This document shows, piece by piece, positions 31,613 through 34,222 of a stretch of 34,222 nucleotides of DNA (its first letter is position 1; each line of letters opens with the position of its first letter). The position numbers and the translations under genes were made by a program. Location: the NCBI RefSeq assembly GCF_018139695.1, contig NZ_JAGSOG010000071.1, forward strand, positions 1 through 34,222, read 5' to 3'. This DNA comes from Actinospica durhamensis. Lineage in GTDB: Bacteria > Actinomycetota > Actinomycetes > Streptomycetales > Catenulisporaceae. Below the pieces are notes generated by a model that saw only the letters and a list, made by a program, of their open reading frames with translations, searched no databases and was not told the DNA's origin.

Positions 31613-34222
31613 GTGCAGGCCGAGACCGTCGTCGCGGGGGACGAGGACGAGCTGGTGATTCCGGCCGAGTGGCTGCGCGTGCTCCACCCGCGCCGCGGCG
31701 ATGCGCAGGTCCCTGCGATACCCGGGCCCGCGCACACCGGCGCCACGGCGGCGCTGGAGGCACTGGGCGCGCACGTGGCCGAGACGGGCGCGGCGATCAT
31801 CGACAACCCGCGCAACGAGCCGGAACTCGCCGAGGCGCTGCGCGCTCAACTGGCCGGTCGCGCCGCGCCCACCGGCGCCGCGGCCATGGCCCTGGTCGCC
31901 AAGTCCACCACCGGATCCGAACTCGAGCCGCACCTCGACGCCTGGATCACGGCCCACGGCCTGTTCTTCGCGGTACAGGCCGCACTCGAGACGGTGCGGA
32001 TCTCCGTCGCAGACCGCTACTACCGCACCGAACCGTTCCTGGTCGTCTCCAAGGACGCGGGCCTGCGTCGCGATCGGCAGAGCCTGTTCCGGCAGCTGCG
32101 CTCCTACCTCGCCGCCGCCGAGGAGGCCGAGTACGCGCAGGTCGTGCGGCTGCTCGAGAGCCGGCAGCCCGATCTGCGCGAGCGCGTCCTGCTCGCGTAC
32201 CTCCTGCCGACGGAACGGGCGTGGGTGGCGCAGGCCTGTATCACCCTCGGCAAGGTCAAGGCCCTGACGGGCCAGTGGCGGCCGTGGGTGCCGCTGCTGC
32301 AGTGCTCGCTCGCGAGCGTCGAAGAGCTCGAATCGCTCAGGAAACGCAGGGGATTCCAGGTCGGGCACACCGATCTCGGCCTCGTCGGGACACTCGCCAT
32401 CGCGCTCGGCCCGGCCTCGGCTCCGTTGTTCTCGGCCACGCTGGACAACACCTGGGCGGACGCCGCGGTGCGACGCACCCTGCTCGAGGTGCTGGCCCGG
32501 ATGCCGTACGACGAGACGTTCGCCGTCCTGGCCGCGCGGCTGGCGGTCAAGCACATCCCGACCGCCGCCGCCGAAGCGGCCGAGCGCTTCCCGCGTCGCG
32601 CCCTGCGCCTGTTGGCTGCGGCCGCGTGTGGCGAGATCGTCGGAATCCGCGACCCGCAGGGCAACGAACAGGCCGCGCGCGAGCTGCTGGCCGGCCACCT
32701 CGTCCGCCACGCCGACCTGGTCGCGAGCGTGCGGCCCGAACTCAGCGCGGCGCAGCGGGCGGTGGTGGACGAACTCGGCGCCCGGATCGCCGGACGTCCC
32801 ACCGCGCCGGTCGGGTCCCTGCCCGAGCTGCTGGTGAACCCGCCGTGGGAACGCAAACGGACACGCGCGCGGACGCGGGCGGCCGGAGCCGAAGACTCCG
32901 CGCCGCAGCCGTCACCCCCTGCCGACCTGTGCCGGATCGACTGGCTCCCCGGCGAGCGCGAGGAGTTCAACCGCGGCCTGCCCGAGGCCCTCGACGCGGA
33001 CTGGCGGCCGATCCTCGAGAACGTCAACATTCGTGGGGCGGGCCGCCAGGACATCGAGGTCCGCAGCGTCCTGCTGCACGCCCCCGAGCCGGAGGCGCGC
33101 CTGGCCCTGGCCTCCCTGCGCGCCGAGTTCGGCCAGATGGACCAGCTCCACGCCTTCGGCCCGCTGCTGGTGCGCTTCGGCACCGACGCGATCACCCCGA
33201 TCCTCTACCAGGGCGACAACAGGAACCTGATCCACCGCGCCGCCGTGCTCCAGCCGATCGTGGACCCGCGGGTGGCCCGGCTGATGGCGCGGTGGTGGCA
33301 GCGTCCGGGCGCCGGTCGCGCGGCCGCCCAGGCATGGCTCGCCCGGCACCGCGATGACGCCGCCGTCCTGCTCGTCCCGGACGCCGTGGGCCCCGACAAG
33401 AAGCTGCGCCCCGCCGCCGAAGCGGTGCTGCGCCATCTCGCCGGCCCCGCGCTCGGCGTCGAGGTGGCGGCCATCGCAGAGCGCATCTACGGTCCGCGGG
33501 TCGCGGCCGAGGTCAGGGCGATCGTGGAGGTCGACCCGCTCGAACTCATACCCGCCCGCGCCCCGAAGCTGCCCGACTGGCTCGGCCAGGTTCACCTGCC
33601 GCAGATCCTGCTGCGCGACCGCCGCACGGCACTGCCCGAGCAGTCCGAGCGGCACGTCATCACGATGCTCGCCCTCGGCGGCCCCGGTGAGCCCTACGCG
33701 GGCCTGGCAACCGTCAGGGAACTGACGGACCCGGTCTCCCTCGCGGCATTCGGCCGAGCCCTGTTCGCCGCCTGGCGGGCCAGGGACTACCCGCCCAAGG
33801 AGTCCTGGATCCTGGCCGCCCAGGGCCGGCTCGGCGACGACGAGACCGTGCGCCGCCTCGTCCCGCTGATCCTCGGCTGGCCACGCGACGGCGGCTATCA
33901 GCGCGCTGCGTCGGCTCTCGAGGTCCTCACCGATCTCGGCACCGACGAGGCCTGGTTCCAGCTGCAGCGCATCGCACGCGCCGCCGTCGGCCGCCCCCTC
34001 GCCGACCGCGCCGAGGAGAAGCTCGCCCACCTTGCCGCCACGAGGGGCCAGACTCTCGACGAGTTCCTCGACCGCCTGATCCCGGATCTCGGCCTCGACC
34101 GACACGCGGCCATCTGGCTGACCTACGGTCCCCGCCGCTTCCAGGCCGCGTTCGACGAGCACGGCCACCCCACCATCACCGACGCCGAAGGCGCCACGTA
34201 TTCGCAGCTGCCCGACCCCGCC
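31613..34222 (+). CDS. DUF4132 (MolR-like) protein, 3' end outside window
   Basis: An uninterrupted frame of 870 codons runs from GTG at 31613 to the window edge. AGGAGG at 31601-31606, six bases before the GTG, decides the start. The N-terminal 400 residues are helical with repeat-like segments; LPELLVNPPW at about 403-412 and, near the end, RAEEKLAHLAATRGQTLDEF, LIPDLGLD and YGPRRFQAAFDEHG (about 810-850) match the DUF4132 proteins that include MolR, named for molybdate metabolism in E. coli although their biochemical role is unknown. Family members are often longer than 1000 residues, so a substantial C-terminal part is missing. No signal peptide or membrane helix is seen. It is probably cytoplasmic. 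Confidence 0.85.
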   Translation, partial: MQAETVVAGDEDELVIPAEWLRVLHPRRGDAQVPAIPGPAHTGATAALEALGAHVAETGAAIIDNPRNEPELAEALRAQLAGRAAPTGAAAMALVAKSTTGSELEPHLDAWITAHGLFFAVQAALETVRISVADRYYRTEPFLVVSKDAGLRRDRQSLFRQLRSYLAAAEEAEYAQVVRLLESRQPDLRERVLLAYLLPTERAWVAQACITLGKVKALTGQWRPWVPLLQCSLASVEELESLRKRRGFQVGHTDLGLVGTLAIALGPASAPLFSATLDNTWADAAVRRTLLEVLARMPYDETFAVLAARLAVKHIPTAAAEAAERFPRRALRLLAAAACGEIVGIRDPQGNEQAARELLAGHLVRHADLVASVRPELSAAQRAVVDELGARIAGRPTAPVGSLPELLVNPPWERKRTRARTRAAGAEDSAPQPSPPADLCRIDWLPGEREEFNRGLPEALDADWRPILENVNIRGAGRQDIEVRSVLLHAPEPEARLALASLRAEFGQMDQLHAFGPLLVRFGTDAITPILYQGDNRNLIHRAAVLQPIVDPRVARLMARWWQRPGAGRAAAQAWLARHRDDAAVLLVPDAVGPDKKLRPAAEAVLRHLAGPALGVEVAAIAERIYGPRVAAEVRAIVEVDPLELIPARAPKLPDWLGQVHLPQILLRDRRTALPEQSERHVITMLALGGPGEPYAGLATVRELTDPVSLAAFGRALFAAWRARDYPPKESWILAAQGRLGDDETVRRLVPLILGWPRDGGYQRAASALEVLTDLGTDEAWFQLQRIARAAVGRPLADRAEEKLAHLAATRGQTLDEFLDRLIPDLGLDRHAAIWLTYGPRRFQAAFDEHGHPTITDAEGATYSQLPDPA

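Noticed and set aside
31348-33357. Plus-strand open frame overlapping the b561-like and DUF4132 genes
   Set aside because: It is an Arg/Pro/Gly-rich alternative frame; the DUF4132 frame has a proper ribosome binding site and recognisable motifs over the same region.
1-34222. CRISPR arrays, transposons, integrase attachment sites, tRNA or rRNA genes
   Set aside because: No regularly spaced repeats, transposase or integrase motifs, cloverleaf sequences or ribosomal RNA segments were seen.

Overview
The window is very GC-rich, with GC-dominated third codon positions, GTG and TTG starts, Tat and Sec exported proteins, an AfsR/SARP-type regulator, DUF1707 and DUF4132 proteins and several CBM13-bearing secreted glycosidases. 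Together these point to a filamentous actinomycete of the Streptomyces/Catenulispora kind. The species cannot be fixed from sequence reading alone. No rRNA, tRNA, CRISPR array or transposase was seen.

Layout. (1) 1-4035: the 3' part of an RHS/YD-repeat gene, an abutting SUKH (SMI1/KNR4) immunity-type gene, and a secreted beta-propeller protein. (2) 4064-9166: a LacI-family regulator divergent from a two-gene secreted operon, a GH18 chitinase followed by a GH55-like beta-1,3-glucanase. The two enzymes carry almost identical CBM13 lectin modules, and a DasR-type (dre-like) site lies just upstream of the chitinase promoter. This reads as a fungal-wall-degrading unit. (3) 9258-13712: an AlkB-like dioxygenase, a DUF1707 protein with five SGN repeats, and a large AfsR-like regulator. 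(4) 13902-18598 (minus): a branched-chain/amide-type ABC importer operon, livK-G-F-H-M, in which every junction is a 4-nt overlap. It diverges from an unrecognised protein of apparently helical composition and an APC-family permease (19010-21734). (5) 21744-23731: a GNAT acetyltransferase divergent from a two-domain VOC protein, and a small secreted double-psi beta-barrel protein. (6) 24114-27548: a large secreted GH15 glucoamylase with two FN3 and two starch-binding modules, closed by a strong terminator. (7) 27709-31501: a DUF1275 membrane protein, an OmpR-type two-component pair and a small histidine-containing membrane protein. (8) 31613 to the end: a DUF4132 (MolR-like) protein cut by the window edge.

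The strongest functional story is polysaccharide foraging. Chitin, beta-1,3-glucan and starch are attacked by exported enzymes, apparently under local control by the LacI protein and a GlcNAc-responsive DasR-type regulator encoded elsewhere. The points most worth a second look are the dre-like site with its cluster of palindromes before the chitinase gene, the near-identical CBM13 duplication, the paired 14-bp palindromes inside the annotated 5' end of the LacI gene, the RHS gene that ends without a core or toxin tip directly before an immunity gene, a set of apparently leaderless genes, and the unfinished DUF4132 gene.
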